Source: Ptychodera flava (Eukaryota; Hemichordata; Enteropneusta; Ptychoderidae). From it: DNA of 64,000 nt. The stretch spans positions 34,142,070 to 34,206,069 of the forward strand of contig NC_091930.1 of the NCBI RefSeq assembly GCF_041260155.1. The letters run 5' to 3'. Position numbers and translations under genes: made by a program. Under the pieces are notes generated by a model. The model was not told the origin of the DNA, made no database searches, and saw nothing but the letters and a program-made list of their open reading frames with translations. Positions 43,701 to 58,044 of this stretch are shown here, one piece after another. The first letter of the stretch is position 1; the number at the start of each line of letters is the position of its first letter.

Positions 43701-46700
43701 TGTTGGTTTATTTTTGCATGGCAATTTTGATCTTTTCCGTCGAAGATGGTTACAAATAATTATATTGCGACCACGGACCGTGTTGCGACCCAGGATTTCG
43801 CTTGCAGCACATTAAGATGGAAAAAACAGCAACATACCTTGCACAAGTAGCGAAGGAGAGGCAAGCAGTGCCAAGTATATCAACGACGTGAGATCCATGG
43901 TGAATTACAGCGCGGACTGTCGTGCGTCTCAAACTAAAAAAATTATCACCCTCCGTTTGGCAATTCGCTTGCTCGCATACTGTAATCACCTACCGACAAT
44001 CACTCGTATTTATAATCAAAGTAGCAGCTATCCCACAATTCCTTGGAGAACTGTCAAGTCGTCAACGCATTAATGCCAGTGGGACCATTAACGCTCACGA
44101 TATTAAAAAAAAAACTTGAACGTGCTAAATTTATGATGACAATGGCGCATAATTGCATTTACTTATAATTACTATCGTTTCACATAAGTGGAACATAAAA
44201 TATTTGAAAGGCAATTTGAAGTTCAACATCCTTGCACGTGGGACCAACATGTGCGATACATTAAGTATATCTTCCAACAATACCACAGGTATTGTTTAAA
44301 AGATTATGTTTTTATCACTTTGTATTTAAACAATCTCCTGCAAATTAAAGTTTTAAATTAAAGTTAAGATTTTCCTGAACGTGTCATGGCTTTAAAATGT
44401 ACAACATACACTACGGTTTTTACTTGCAAAATTCTGTGAACGGTTTCTAAAAGCCTTTTAGCACTGATGACAAACAATTATAGCGCGTTCCCTGTACTGT
44501 ATATTGTTCCACAGAGGTTCTCACGTAATGGTTTTGTTTCCTCTGAACAATTTGCGTCCACTTCATAGTATCCCCGTCGTCTTGCGTTTGTATTTCTGTC
44601 CTTGGGGTAAAAGCGAGGTCCGGCCCACAATGGAGGTAAATCTCCATGGTCCCACAGAGCCTTGCGCAATGCCCCCCCCCCCCCATGGCATTTCAACAAA
44701 TCGGTTTTCTGACTACTGGCACTGCATCGTGTCCACTATCTGTCGACTGTTACTGACAAAAGTTAGGGCGTTGCTTGGCGCGCGCGCCATTTTAGAATCG
44801 CTTTGTACCTCCATGAGCAGGCGATAATTAACACAGCTTACATAAATTTGAGTCCCCACCAAGGGATGTGCTGTAACACGCTTGTTAACGACCCTTTTTA
44901 TTGAAAACTGCCTTAAATCACGAAACATATGCATGACTTTGGTCGGGGGAAAATATCGAATGTACACGGTATGAACAAGCATCATCATGAGAACGTCACT
45001 TCAGTCGAGACCGAAGGAATGAAAATTACTCGGTAAAATTCTAATCGTGCCGAATTAGGCATGAATAAACCGTTCCGTTAATTTCTCTCTTATTCTACGA
45101 ATAAATACTATTTTTTTGATAATTATAAAATACATGGCGATTGAAATTCTAATGATGAATTACTATTTGACGCTAACTCTACGCCGTGCGCGTTTGTACA
45201 CAGTGCCGATTAATTCTTTGCCACTGTGGACAAATAAACCGCTAAGTGTCAACCGAAATCTTACAATTTATAAGTAATGTGTTTAACGAGCCTACAAAGG
45301 AGAGGGGAGGGTCTTCACACATTCCAACAAGTTCGCCGAGAACATCCGTTTGAACTCAAATTTCACACCTGTGACCAGACAGAATACACACTGCCGTCGC
45401 TTAGAACTCATTGTCACAATAATTCACAGATTTCCACAACGGAAAAGGAGCACTTCGAGCTCTCCCTAAGTTCAGAATCGACCCCGGAAATGGTAAATGT
45501 TCCCTGCGGAATATCCGCCGAACACGTGTCTGGTGCTGATCGGTTCTCGGAAGTGTCGATGAACGCCGTGTGAGCGACCATGCGTGAATAACACATGGCT
45601 TCGCAGCCTGCTTGATATAACAATCTTTTCATAATCCACGTGTGAACTCAGTGACACCTGCAATGATCGAGATTCGCTTTAATATCTTGTCAGTATTATT
45701 TATTAACACTATTCCTTTTACCACTGAGATAGCAGGCGTAATCTCTACACCCTCACCGATCCATTAAGCTTTGGGCCTTTCTTTTAAATTTATCATGGAT
45801 GTATTTTTTACATCCATGAATTTATTAAGTTCGCTTGTCTAGAGATAATTCTTTCAAATCCTGCATGATTCTCTTATCTCCATGAAAATTTTAATTGGCA
45901 GTATCTCTTCTCTACTCATTGACAGATGAGTATATCACCAACGTACGCTACCATCGCCAATCGTCAAACATTCGGCAAAATCTTGCATTCCACGGCAGAT
46001 AAAGAGAACGAGGTGTTACACATTTCTCAGCCTTGTGTGAACGGCAGCCTGGTTATTCACACTCACGTGACAGTTCCATCAACGCTATACAAAAATCAAC
46101 CGTTTGTCGCAATATTCCGACAAGATCAACTAGGGGTGGACTTATAAGATCTCTGGAGGGGAGGGGGTGGGCACGGGGGACTGTGTAACGTGGTTTTTTT
46201 GGTTGGTTATTTTTTCAGTTGATCTGCGATATTGTTTGCTAAATGTGTATTTTCCATCACGGTAAGTTGATCGGTTGCGTGTAGCAGTGTTATTGCTACC
46301 CGGTTTCACTCTCTCTCTACAAATATATTGCATCATAGGCTCGTACATCGGAACGGTTGGAATCTACCGACGAGTCATCAACAGTCAATATCACGCGAGA
46401 TAGCCACGCAGTGGACCTTCAATAGACCGAATCATTATAGTCTGTTCGAATATCGGTCCCCCAAGCGCATTCTACCTTAGTTTGAGCGCATGCGCGACAC
46501 TCTCTACTCAGTACCGGCAGACCTCCGTACAAATGTTCCCTGTCCTGCCTGTCCTTCCAAATGATGTTTATTGACACATATGTGATGCTGATAGTTTGAG
46601 TCTTCAAGAGATCTTGAAAGGATGGTTTGATTTAAAGAGGAAAATGATGCAAACTAAAGCTTTAACCCTTTCACCGCCATGGTTTGTCCCAAATCCATTG

Positions 46701-46745
46701 TTTTCTATGGTAAAGGTGGACCTGTATACAGGGAACTGGGGTGAA

Positions 46746-47056
46746 AGGGTTAAGGTAGAACGCGTCTCGGGGACAGACATTCGGACTCTCAAACTTTTAC
46801 AATTCTTTTCTGTGTGGGGGCCCATTTTAACGCTCTTGGCGTTAAACTTTCGCCGGCTTAGTTTTTTCGAAATTCGAGTTAACACAGAGATGACGACCGT
46901 TTTGAATTATAAAAATCGGTAAATTTTGGGTTATTTGTTTCTCTAGTACCAAAATTTGCACGGTGACCCCCGATTTTATTCTTGATTTTGAAAGCGAATG
47001 GGAAAGTTTGAGCAAAGGTTTAAGTCTTTCACTAATTCGAGGCGCGTTCTACCTTA
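46746..47056 (+). mobile_element. MITE family A, near-complete copy (TTAA flanks)
   Basis: It starts TTAAGGTAGAACGCGTCTCG and ends CGAGGCGCGTTCTACCTTAA, that is, inverted ends of about 16 bp flanked by TTAA on both sides. This is the target pattern of piggyBac-type elements. The interior has no open frame. Shared interior marks are CGGACTCTCAAACTTTTACA and GAGCAAAAGTTTAAGTCTTT. Confidence 0.7.
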
Positions 47057-47591
47057 AAATAGGAAAATGCAGTAATTAGGCTAACGCTTTAACGGTATGT
47101 TTGATTAACTTTGCTTGACTTATTGGTATGTAGGTGTACCCTTGCTTCAATGCATTTTTGTTCTTTTCTTCTAATAATCGAGTTTTCGACTGTGATGACT
47201 CAAGCAAATACAAAATGAGCGAAACCAAAATGCATTTGTGTGTATTAATAATGATGAAATTTGCGCTTTGACCTCTGATGATTATTCGTAATTTTAAAAT
47301 CGAACGGCTGAAAATTTCCTAGGGAAAAAATTGAGCAAAAGTTTAAATCTTCCTGTTTCGACGTACTGCCTTAGATGACCCGTTGATTATTGTGATTGTG
47401 CTCTATTTTTTGAGCCAGTGTCTAAATTTTTGTACTCCTCAATATTTCCCAAAACTTAAAACTTGAATTGCCATTTTTTGCATAAGCCTTACCTGTGTTG
47501 TTTCTGTGCGCCTGTTATTTACTTTACCCTCGCTTTTTTTTACCAACGCGGAGGCTTATCGCCCTGACTAATTTATAACTCGGTGATGGCA

Positions 47592-47822
47592 GCGGGTCGT
47601 TACGTACCGTACGTTGGTGATCGGCAGAACAAATGAATGAAGGGGATTAGGGAGGGTAATTAACAGATATGGACTGTTTTCTTTGAATTACTATACAGAG
47701 ATAGCGAGGGCAAAGTTGGAGGTACACACAGCACAGGTAAGGCTAACATAAATAACATGATGTAAAACTTTTAATCATAACTTCTACACGAATATTCCTT
47801 GCAATACCGTGTGGTGTGTAGT
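47592..47822. repeat. Dispersed repeat D, copy 2
   Basis: The same three blocks occur in the same order as in the copy about 10 kb to the left. It is moderately diverged. Confidence 0.55.
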
Positions 47823-49626
47823 CTGCAAATTTTACATTGGTGAGCGTGGCCCGACGACGCGCTGGAAATTTTACACCAAGGCGGCAAACATCAGTGCATT
47901 AATCGTGTGCATGAAGCGCGACGATTCTACTGTATACCTCCTTCGGGCTAAGCAAGCTATGAATATTCATGAGGCACTTTGCAATCAGCGAAGCAAGATG
48001 ACAAACACGGCCAGTGAGCACAATAAAACCATCAAATCGTCAACGTCGCTCTTATGTCATAACTGACCTTTCTGTGTTACCAAATACATCCTTGGCGATG
48101 CGTAACTTCAAGTTTATCCAAAATTTCCCCCTTTCCTGAATGCAAACAGCTGATTTTGTTTTATGACCTCGAGACTAAACCCCGGACTAAACCACTCCTA
48201 CCATCCATGATCAAATGAACTACTTACAATCTGGTTTGCTGAAACAAGTAGACATTGCCACATTGTAAAGGAAAGCTGTTATCCTGTTAGGATAATAAGA
48301 AGCACCGACATTTAAACTGTCGTTACAACAGCTTGCACGGGACTCGAACTTTACGTAACGCTGTGCAGTCAGCCGTGCATGGTGAGAGATCTACGCTGAC
48401 CTTGATTTTACGGCAGAAAGCCTAAAAAGTTTCACGGAATCATTCAATCTTGTCGGACTGAGAGTAAAGAAGGGGTTTTGTTCAGCATACCAGCATTGAA
48501 ACATGTTTCCAAGCAGTCAACCAAACTTACATTATAAACATAGTTACTTAATTATTGGTCTGAAGGTGAAGTTACGCAATGTATTGTGTTCAACATGTAA
48601 CGCTATAGTTCGCGTTACCTTTGAACATGCAGTTACCTGGTATATACACTGTTATTCTCTATCGATTCTAGTAAACGTGTTGTATTTTTGCATTTTTCTT
48701 TCGGCAAATTTCCACTTTCACAAGAGTCCGAAATATATGTGATACCTAATTTTCTTTGAGCTTTTCCGCAGATTGTGGAGAGCATTTGTATGTGTGTCCG
48801 AAGATCATTTTCATAAGTGATTGGTTATTGTCCAAATATGCGAGAGAATAGGAGTGGTGTATCTATTGATCGATGCGAATTATGGCGATTAAGCTTGACT
48901 GTGACTTTCCGTCCATTGCAACAGTAGGCGACGAAATTAACTTCCTCGAAGGTAACTTTGAAGTTAGTGACTACTGATACACTATGAATTAACGGGTGTT
49001 TTATATAATGGCAACAAGTGCAACATAACAACTAACGATGCCCACCAATGTATAGCGGTTCTGTCATCTGTCGCGACCTTCCTTTATTGCCAAATGGACG
49101 ACGGCGAAGGGAAAATTAGTCTGCGGGTTTTAAAGAATGAGTAGCGGATTAAAAGTCCACAGACGATAAAGCATATAGCCCTTGTCGGATTGAATTTCTG
49201 TAGCATGACATAAGTATTTACAAGCCATCTTTTGATTTCAAAAATCAATCTAGGGGCCGTCGTAAAAGTAATAGAGGGAAATTCATTCTTTGAATGCGAA
49301 GGTATCTGAAAATCAATTCAATTCGTAAGCGACACACAATACGCGCTACTGCTGGTGATTGAGAGCCTTTTCACCGGAAAAGCATAAAACTACAGCAGTA
49401 ACGTTTGATTATTTTTTTCAAGCATGATCTGTATAGTTATTGTAGGTTCAAGATAAATTCCTCAATAAACACCCCAAGAACAACAGCATTGTCCCGTGCC
49501 TCATCCCTTTCTATGTTGTTTCAATACTTATGAAACCTGAGTGATTCAGAAGAAAGTCTAAATACGTTAGATGTTCCGACACTCTGCGCCAGTTCTTCTT
49601 TCTGTTTACTTCTGTGCCTCTAGCTA

Positions 49627-49657
<31 letters not shown>

Positions 49658-49690
49658 TTCTGTCTGTCTGTCTTTCTGTCTGTCTGTCGT
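49627..49690. repeat. (CTGT)n short tandem repeat
   Basis: Tetranucleotide units with a few TTTC changes lie in the gene-poor middle region. Confidence 0.88.
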
Positions 49691-52513
49691 TCTGTTTGCG
49701 GTCTACCTGTTAGTCCGTGTCTGTCTCACTGTCCGCCTGTGTGATGTCTGTCCGTGCGACGATCTATGTGCTTGTCTTTCAATCTGCCTGTATGTCTGTC
49801 CCTCACTGTGTTTTGATTGTCTTCAGTTGCGCTTTCTCCCTTTGTCCACCAACAGTCTTTTTATGGTCTCTCACAGTTTGCCTGACTTCACAGCCTGCCT
49901 TTCTCGCGCTCTCTTTATGGTAGAAAACAGCTACACACGTCATTTTGATAGATTTATGACGACAGACAAAAACTCTCATTTTCTAACGAATAATTACTTC
50001 GATGTCATACTCTCAATACTGACATCGGAATCCGAAATATTTCTAGATTAAAATTAAACATTCGACGCTTACAGTTATTTGTTTGTATGATTGACCTAAA
50101 TACCTAAATCATTGTAAAATTAATATTGTCAAATTCTGACGGAAATAGCGTGGCTTGAAAACTACCAATGAACGTGACCGTAGCGTGTGCACCATAATAT
50201 GGTATGTAAAAGCATTACATTGTCCGTAAAGCTATTCTCAAACATTACATCGTCATTTTATTTTGTAATTCTCCATTTCTATTTTAATTTTGGTATCAAA
50301 TCAAAAACTAGTTTTTACTGTTGTATCCGACCCATCTTACTCTGATAGCAACGTAAAAATTCAGTACATACTGTAGTACATGGTAAATTTTCATAAAAGT
50401 TGCCTCATTATTCACATGTGAATAACAAAGAGGGTACATAAAGATGGAATTTTCCTAGTTATTTGGTACAGTACTTTATACAAAACTGGGCTACATCATA
50501 TTTCCTACGCGGTGTGTTTTTTCCAGAAAAACTCCTTTGTAGCGTTTGCAAATCGATAAAAGTTACATCTTCAACTCAATGACAATGCGTAGTCATTGAT
50601 TTTAAAACTGTGATGTAGTAATTGCAATTTTATCGCTAGTTTATATGATGATTAAAACTTGGAAATCTTTAAGTATATACTATTCTCCAGCACCTCGTTT
50701 ACGCTTTTTTTTTCGCTTAGCCGTTTCACTTATTTTTGCCTCGTCGTCCGTAACTTATTCAGCAAATCAAACTAATAAGTCTTACCCTATACTTGTTTGA
50801 CCGAGAATAATGATGTCTGGTCAGTTTCGCGCCTTTTCCACAAAGAATCCGATACCGTCACGTTCGCAGTTTAGGATCGTAAAACTTTCCAAATAAACTT
50901 CAAGATTGAAGCAGCAAAAGGTTCTCACGCCAGTGAACTTAGAAGCGTTTATGACGTCACCACTGTTTTAAGCCATTTCTCAAACAGTGGAAAATGGATG
51001 TTGACTTTATTCGAATGTCATAGGATGTAATCTACTCTACATAAAAAGAAAATCAATAAGTAATTCCAGTTGTGGGATAAATTGGTGACAGAGATAAATT
51101 ACAAGGCGATATCAACGTCAACACAGGGTTCGATTTGACCTAAAACAAACGAAAAATAACTGCACAAGCTTTAACTTGGCCGATGCAGGTGATTATTTGA
51201 ATATTCCTGTGGTCGCAGAGTTTTTATCTGAAACCAAGACACACGCATTTCTTCGAGCATTTAATGCACAAGAGACAATTGGTCAGAGAAAATAGAGAGA
51301 AAGGTAGATATAATCGGGTGACAGGTAAGCAATGAAGGGATAAAATACAAAAAATAATCTGAGAGAAAAATAAACGAAGACGGGGTTGTAGATGTATTGG
51401 AGCGACGGTAAGTAGAATTCGGGCAAAGGTAACTGTGACGGAAATGCTGATTGCTGACAAAGGGCCTAGGATAGGCACAGGCGAGAGGGAGAGAAGCAGA
51501 GAGGGAGAGAGCATGTCACATAATTCGCTTTGATATTGTAACGTAAAGTTTATTTATAGCTTGCCATCTTCCTCTGTATCGATGATGAAACACACATCTC
51601 GTGCAACGATGTTAGTATCACATATTTTTGCCGCCTCGGAAGATCACCTTTAAATGATGATTAGCTGTCTTATTGCCCCTTCCTCACGCGAAATAAACAT
51701 CCAATGTTTTTATATTCCCATTAAGGCACCTGTTCATTCATTTCTTGATAAACCCAATTTACCCACAGACAGTGCGGTAGCTACCATCTCTTATTTTATT
51801 AACTGACCTTCACTTCGGAAGTTTAGAAATTTGCGAAGCCTTCTCGTCAGTATGATAGACTGAAACAATACTGATTTTACCAAAGTTACTTACAGTAACA
51901 CGTACCGCGACGATCATGATTGGACCGTATTCTATAATCGGAACGCTCGTTGAGGCTGATCTTATTTAATCCTTCTTATTTAATCCTTCATTTCTATCAC
52001 TGTTTTCAAAGAGGAGAGATAAACCTTTCACCTAAAAGTCCCCCTTAAACAGGCAGTCACGCAAATATGCAAAAATCGACGGGGGCACTAGAAGCCGTCA
52101 CAGATTCGTGACGAAAGCTGAGAGTGAGACACAGAGCACGTTCACATAAGATGGACAACCTAAATAGAAAAAGTGTAGATTGCCAAATGTGGGGCAACGG
52201 GCAGCGTCTTGCAAGGCTGTAGCTTATTTGTCGACTGAATCTCGTTATCATTATTGCATTATTTCAAACAGCCAATCTGCCGGAGCGACACAATAGTCTC
52301 AGTTTCAGCTGAGTGTAATTAATTAAAATCGACCAATCAGATATGACCTTCTGAGACGCTGCATGTTATCAAAGAAATGTGAAATTCCCAATAAAGTAGG
52401 GCGGTAGAAAGTTGTAGCATGATAGAAATCAACCATTAATCTGAGGGGAGGGTGACGTCACGGTGTAATCACATGAGTGTAACAGTGTCAGTCTGGAGTG
52501 GGAGAAAAGACAC

Positions 52514-52561
52514 TTTAATTCGCCGGACTAATTTTTAAACACATTCAGTTTTCTCTTTAAT
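52514..52561 (-). terminator. Candidate gene 4 polyadenylation signals
   Basis: Two minus-strand ATTAAA hexamers (at 52556-52561 and 52514-52519) lie about 320-370 nt past the stop. No AATAAA was seen closer. Confidence 0.3.
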
Positions 52562-52879
52562 AGACTGCAATCAATTTTCTCTGGGATTTTACATATCATT
52601 ATAATAGCCATCAATTTTTAACAAATGTGAATCTGGTAATTGCCAGGGAGAATGATGAATCAATTGTAAGTCAGGCCGTCGGTGCTGTTTGGTCGTGGCC
52701 TACCACCGAAGAACCATGGCGTCATCGTCATAATGCTGGTCCTGCAAGAATAATGCAAACATTGATTAAGATGGCTGGTTCGTATAAAGTATATCTTAAA
52801 TTGACACAGTAAGAGACAGTTTTTTCGAAAATTGATACAATTTTCGGTTTTATAATTTCATACTCACTTTTACTATATT

Positions 52880-53289
52880 TTACAACCTGATCTTTGGGAA
52901 TTTGCCTCGTTCTGTGAATAAAATCCGGAATAAAATATTACCAGAATGATTTTTACCCTCGATAAAATTAAACGAAGGTGAATCTGAAGGGCCTCGCTTC
53001 TAGAAGTCGCGGATATATTTCCATGCGGCGGCCCTTGAGACAGATACGCAGCCTAAATTATGATTCGCTTGAACTGAAATTATAAACACGAATTTCACAC
53101 TGCATCAACGTGAGCAGTCACGAGCTCCCACCTAGCTGTCAAACATGTTTGACGAGACCATCAACTTGAAACTCTGCTTTTTTTATTATTGAAGATGATT
53201 AAAATTCGGACAGGAACGTGCGGTATTTCTGTATTTGATAATTTAAACATTGAAATCTGCTAATTACCTTGAATGTCTCTGGATTCGTC
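52880..53289 (-). CDS. Gene 4 module 10: spacer exon 53268-53289 and terminal peptide exon from 52911 to the stop
   Basis: The spacer is 22 nt (DESRDIQ plus one nt), nearly the same as in module 9. The last exon codes [10 protein letters not shown] followed directly by TAA, so the protein ends on the peptide itself. Confidence 0.72.
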
Positions 53290-54004
53290 CTGAACAACAA
53301 CCAGCGTAAAGAAGTTAATATTTGACATTAAAACGTTTCATATTAGAGAGTAATTTTTACTTCCGTATCATGATTTGATGCCACTCAAGAGAATACCGCC
53401 GACGAGTATATATTTATTCAAATTATACAAAATATGTAAATTACTAATGCAAGGCTTCCGGTCTTGAATAAAGTTTAACTTTTTCTGGATGAGTGATTTC
53501 CGGTTGAGCCGTACTTTGACCTACTTTATATCTCATGCGAACTTTGTGAAGTTGCAAAATTTGAGTGACAATTGTTCCACTAATCAAACATTATTACTTA
53601 ATATAATCATCAAAAACATAATCACATGTAATTAAGAGATCGTTATCCCCTAATTTCTTGGATTCAATTTCTTTTTAAAATGAAGGTAATGCAGAAGAAA
53701 ATTGACACGACAATTACGGACACTCGAATTTGAATATTTTGGATACTTACGTCACTTCGGAGACGAATTTTTGGGAATTTTCCTCTTTCTTGCGATGAAA
53801 AGGCAAAATATTGAATAATGAGTTTAATTTCCAAAAGACAATACTTAAACAAAGCTTCGATGTCATGAAATTGAAAATCAATCAGATGTAGTATACTATG
53901 AGTATATGGAACCTACTAGTACCTTGAATGTCTCTTTCGTTATCCTGAATGAAGCAGCAAACAAACAGACGAGCGAACAAACAAACAAACAAATAAAAAA
54001 GCAA

Positions 54005-54036
<32 letters not shown>

Positions 54037-55539
54037 GCAAAATGGTATATAAAAACAAGTAGTATTAGCATGGGTCGTGTACGATTGAAATTGAGGAGAG
54101 AATTTTAGAAAACCATTTGCAAATGGCAAACCATGTCACCTTCTATCGAAACTTTCCGAATAAGTAGTTTTTTGAGAGGAAAAAGTGCCATTTTATATTT
54201 TCAAACTATAAATATATCTCGTTTGCATATCGAAACTTTCCGAATAAGTAGTTTTTTGAGAGGAAAAAGTGTCATTTTTATTTTCAAAGTATAAATATAT
54301 CTCGTTTGCCTATTGTATTGGAAGACACATCGTCTCGTTTTCATTTATCATCTATATAATAGTGTGGGCGATGATAATAATACACTTACTGTAATATTTA
54401 TGATAATTTATAAATATTGTACCAATGGTAATCTTATCTATTCTAATCATCATCGTTTAGACAATGTTTATCATTATTTTTGTTGTTGTTGTTGGTGCTA
54501 ATGTTGTTTTTGTAACATGAAGGATATAATCAAACGTGGCTGTGAAGTTCAATACATACCCGAAGTCCTAAATGCATGCGTCTCTTTTCTGCAAGCGAAG
54601 GACAAGACAAAAGCTTCTTTGTTTCTGGCGGTTACCACATTGCAAGTGAAAATGGCCTAACGCCGTGATAGAGATCGTACATGCGATACTCGAAAAAAGA
54701 GTCGCGTCTCGTCAGCGCCGTAAGGGCCGTATTAAGGGAAGAAGAAATATTATGGATGTAATTTTTACACCATCCTTAACTGCATAGTTCGTACCGTAAG
54801 TGAGGCCAAAATCAGTGTATTGTTAGGTTTTCGGGGGAGGGGAGGATGGACAAAAATGAGGAATTTTTCTATCGCCTAAGACATACTGTAGCAAAACAAT
54901 GCCAGTTCCACGGCTACAAAAAATCTTCCTTGCAGCGGTCACATTACAAACATTGAATTAGACGTTGACGTAAACCCTCTAGACGCATTTAGTTGTAGGA
55001 GTGTGCATGTAAAATGAAAAAAGCACCAATTAAGTGCTATTTTTTTCTAATCGCCTACCTGCCTACTTGTCGTAATTTTGAGTTGACGCAAAACCAAGAA
55101 TTTACTTACACCGGTATAACTTACCTGGCTCGTCCTGTAAGCAGTGTCCAAAGGCAAATTAAATTACATCAGTCAGTTTAGTTGAAAAAAAGTTATTATC
55201 TAATCGATCTACACAGAGCTGAGATTACACACACAAACTTCAAACGATGTGCTCACTGAGTGGTCGACGGGGCAGTAGTCAGTTACAGCGCCACCGTGAG
55301 TTGCAAATTGAAAGTCCTCCTTGTGGACTGACTAATATTTGATTTATTCATCATAGTTGGACGTCGGCAGTATTGTGAATGGCCACAAAAAAGGGATTAT
55401 ATACTCACGCGTAAACCAAGGTGCATACGACGTTTTTCTGTGAGAAAACAACAGGGGTCCGTTTGTGAGTATTGTGAGCATGATCTTCTGATCACCTGAC
55501 AATAGTGGACTGAAGATTCTCCATTATTATTATTATTAT

Positions 55540-55610
<71 letters not shown>

Positions 55611-58005
55611 ATATATATATGTACGTACGTACGTACGTCCGTCCGTCCGTCCGTCCGTCCGTCCGTCCGTCCGTCCGTCCGTCCGTCCGTACGTACGTAC
55701 GTACGTACGTACGTACGTACGTACATACATACATACATACATACATACATACATACATACATACATACATACATACATACATACATACATACATACATAC
55801 ATGCTTATACATACATGTATTATCAGAATATCAAGTATTACGTGACCTACCTAGTTCGGATTCATAGATGTCTTCACTCTCCTGAAAGAAACCAAAGAAA
55901 GTGTAAACAGGTCAGTGAATTGATACGATCCAGTGAACTAAAGGGCGAACTGAGCTTGAAAATTGTACGACAATCTGATATGTTGCGTTGTATTTTCTAA
56001 AAGAATGTAATATGTTTATTTACGAACTGAAATAATTGAATTTGTAAATGTCATCCGTAGTCGATGATGATGTCATTGGTGACGACGCCCACCTGGAATT
56101 AGGAAGATGTAGTGCCTACTCACCCTCAAGCCGAGATGCATACGGCGTTTTCCTGCAAAATAAACCCAAAGTCAATTGATCAGGCGAAATGCGAAAAATG
56201 CTTAGAGCTGAAGAAGAAGGCGCTTGAAAAAAAATATAAAGGCACGACAAATATTCTGTAATGTCACACTTACCTACATCTGAGTCGTACATACCATCAT
56301 TGAGTTCCTGAAATGAATAAATTGAACACTAACTGGTCAGTGTTGTGAGCAACCGATGAAAATAACGTGCATTCGAATGCTACCAAGCGTTAGCTCAACC
56401 CCACCTATTATTTAGTTTGTGAACTGTCAAATCTTAGATGTATCAATAAACTGGTGAGGAGTATGGCGCCATCTTATTTTGACCCCATGCTAATAGTCCC
56501 AGCAAATAAAATTCATTTTAAAATTTGCTAATCTTGGCTTCTCATGAGGAAGATATATTTTCATCAGAAAATACGTAAAACAAAGATTTTTCCTCTACCC
56601 GTAATCCCAGATGCATACGACGTTTGTCTGTAACAAAGTAGAATACATTATTAACATTTTAATATATAATTTTAATGTGCTGGATATGTGACTTTCAAAC
56701 TATCACGGTGACTCTATTTTCATATTATATGACAGAAGGGTACAATTACATGAATAGTTGTATGTTTCCATTGTAAGGGTTTAATCCCTCAGATTGTTAC
56801 TGAATTCATAGACTTCCAGCTTTGAAAATTCTCAAAGTAATACAAGCTTTGTCTATACGAAATGATGGGCAAAAGCTTCAGGTTCTATCATGTGACAATG
56901 CACAGGATTGTATCGGTCAATGTGAAAACGGCATCGAAACGGATACTATGATACAGCGTATCGCCCGACGCGAAGCGGAAGGCGATGCGCGGCGACAATG
57001 TCCTCGTGCATCCTTTGCGGTATTTTCGTGATAGCCTTATTATTCTACATCTTACATTCGTGACCGGGGCATCAAATTGTCAGAGTAATGACCGTTTTCG
57101 TGCAATGTCAACAATTTTTCTTCCAATTTACAGCGCAGGTGTGGAACGCTATCTCGGACGCGCTTCAGCAATTTCTGGATAGTGTGTGTTTTGTACACAC
57201 GTACGTATGGAGCGCGCGAGATATGTTCTGGCACTCGTCCAATGAGTCTCTTGAAACCGTTCAACAGTGAACGCCCAGATACAGCTGCAGGGGATGGGGC
57301 GCCTTGAAACCGTACGTGTTACGGAACGGGCGTTCCGTACGGCTTTTTTTAGCGCACGCAAAATTCCATTGTTCTCGATGGTAGATGTATAACAAAAGCA
57401 TAAATTCAGACCTTGTCACATGCTAATTACACGCCAATACTGTGCGCTTAGTAATGTGGTGGGGAGGTGGTGCAGGGACTGTGCTGTGTGCAACGACGTC
57501 TTCACAGCACTGAATAAAGACCATTGTCCCAGCAATATATTTAAACTCTGGCAGTGTCGCCTCTGCTGAGACTCATACCAGAATCACGTTCCCACACATG
57601 GCTTTTGAGTGTTTTTTTTTTTCTCTCCGTGTTAATTTCATTGAAGCTGAATCGACAATCAACAATGTGATATTTTGGTTTGAAACTGGCCACAAAATAT
57701 CAAAACCCGCACAACTACTTGCAAACCTACAAACAAAAAGAGCGCAGTATTTTCATGATATAATCTAGTCTATTCGCAGGTAAAAAGGGTGTTAGTGACT
57801 CTTACCAAGATCCCTTTCGTCTTCTAGATCCTGAAAAAGAAAGCGAGAAGTAGATTACTATTTATTGCAAACGATGAGAGTAATGACGTATGAGATAAGG
57901 ATGACTGTATCGTCGACTTTAAGTTAGAGAATCACATGAGGAAAGTATGGATGAGAGGAAAGCAAACGAAAATAAGAAGTGAATATCAACTTCGTCGTCA
58001 CCGTT

Positions 58006-58044
<39 letters not shown>

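Larger units (their letters stand above)
36300..52500. other. Gene-poor region
   Basis: There is no frame with recognisable domains. It holds dispersed repeats C and D, one complete MITE A copy and short tandem repeats. It may contain undetected 5' exons of gene 3. Confidence 0.5.
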
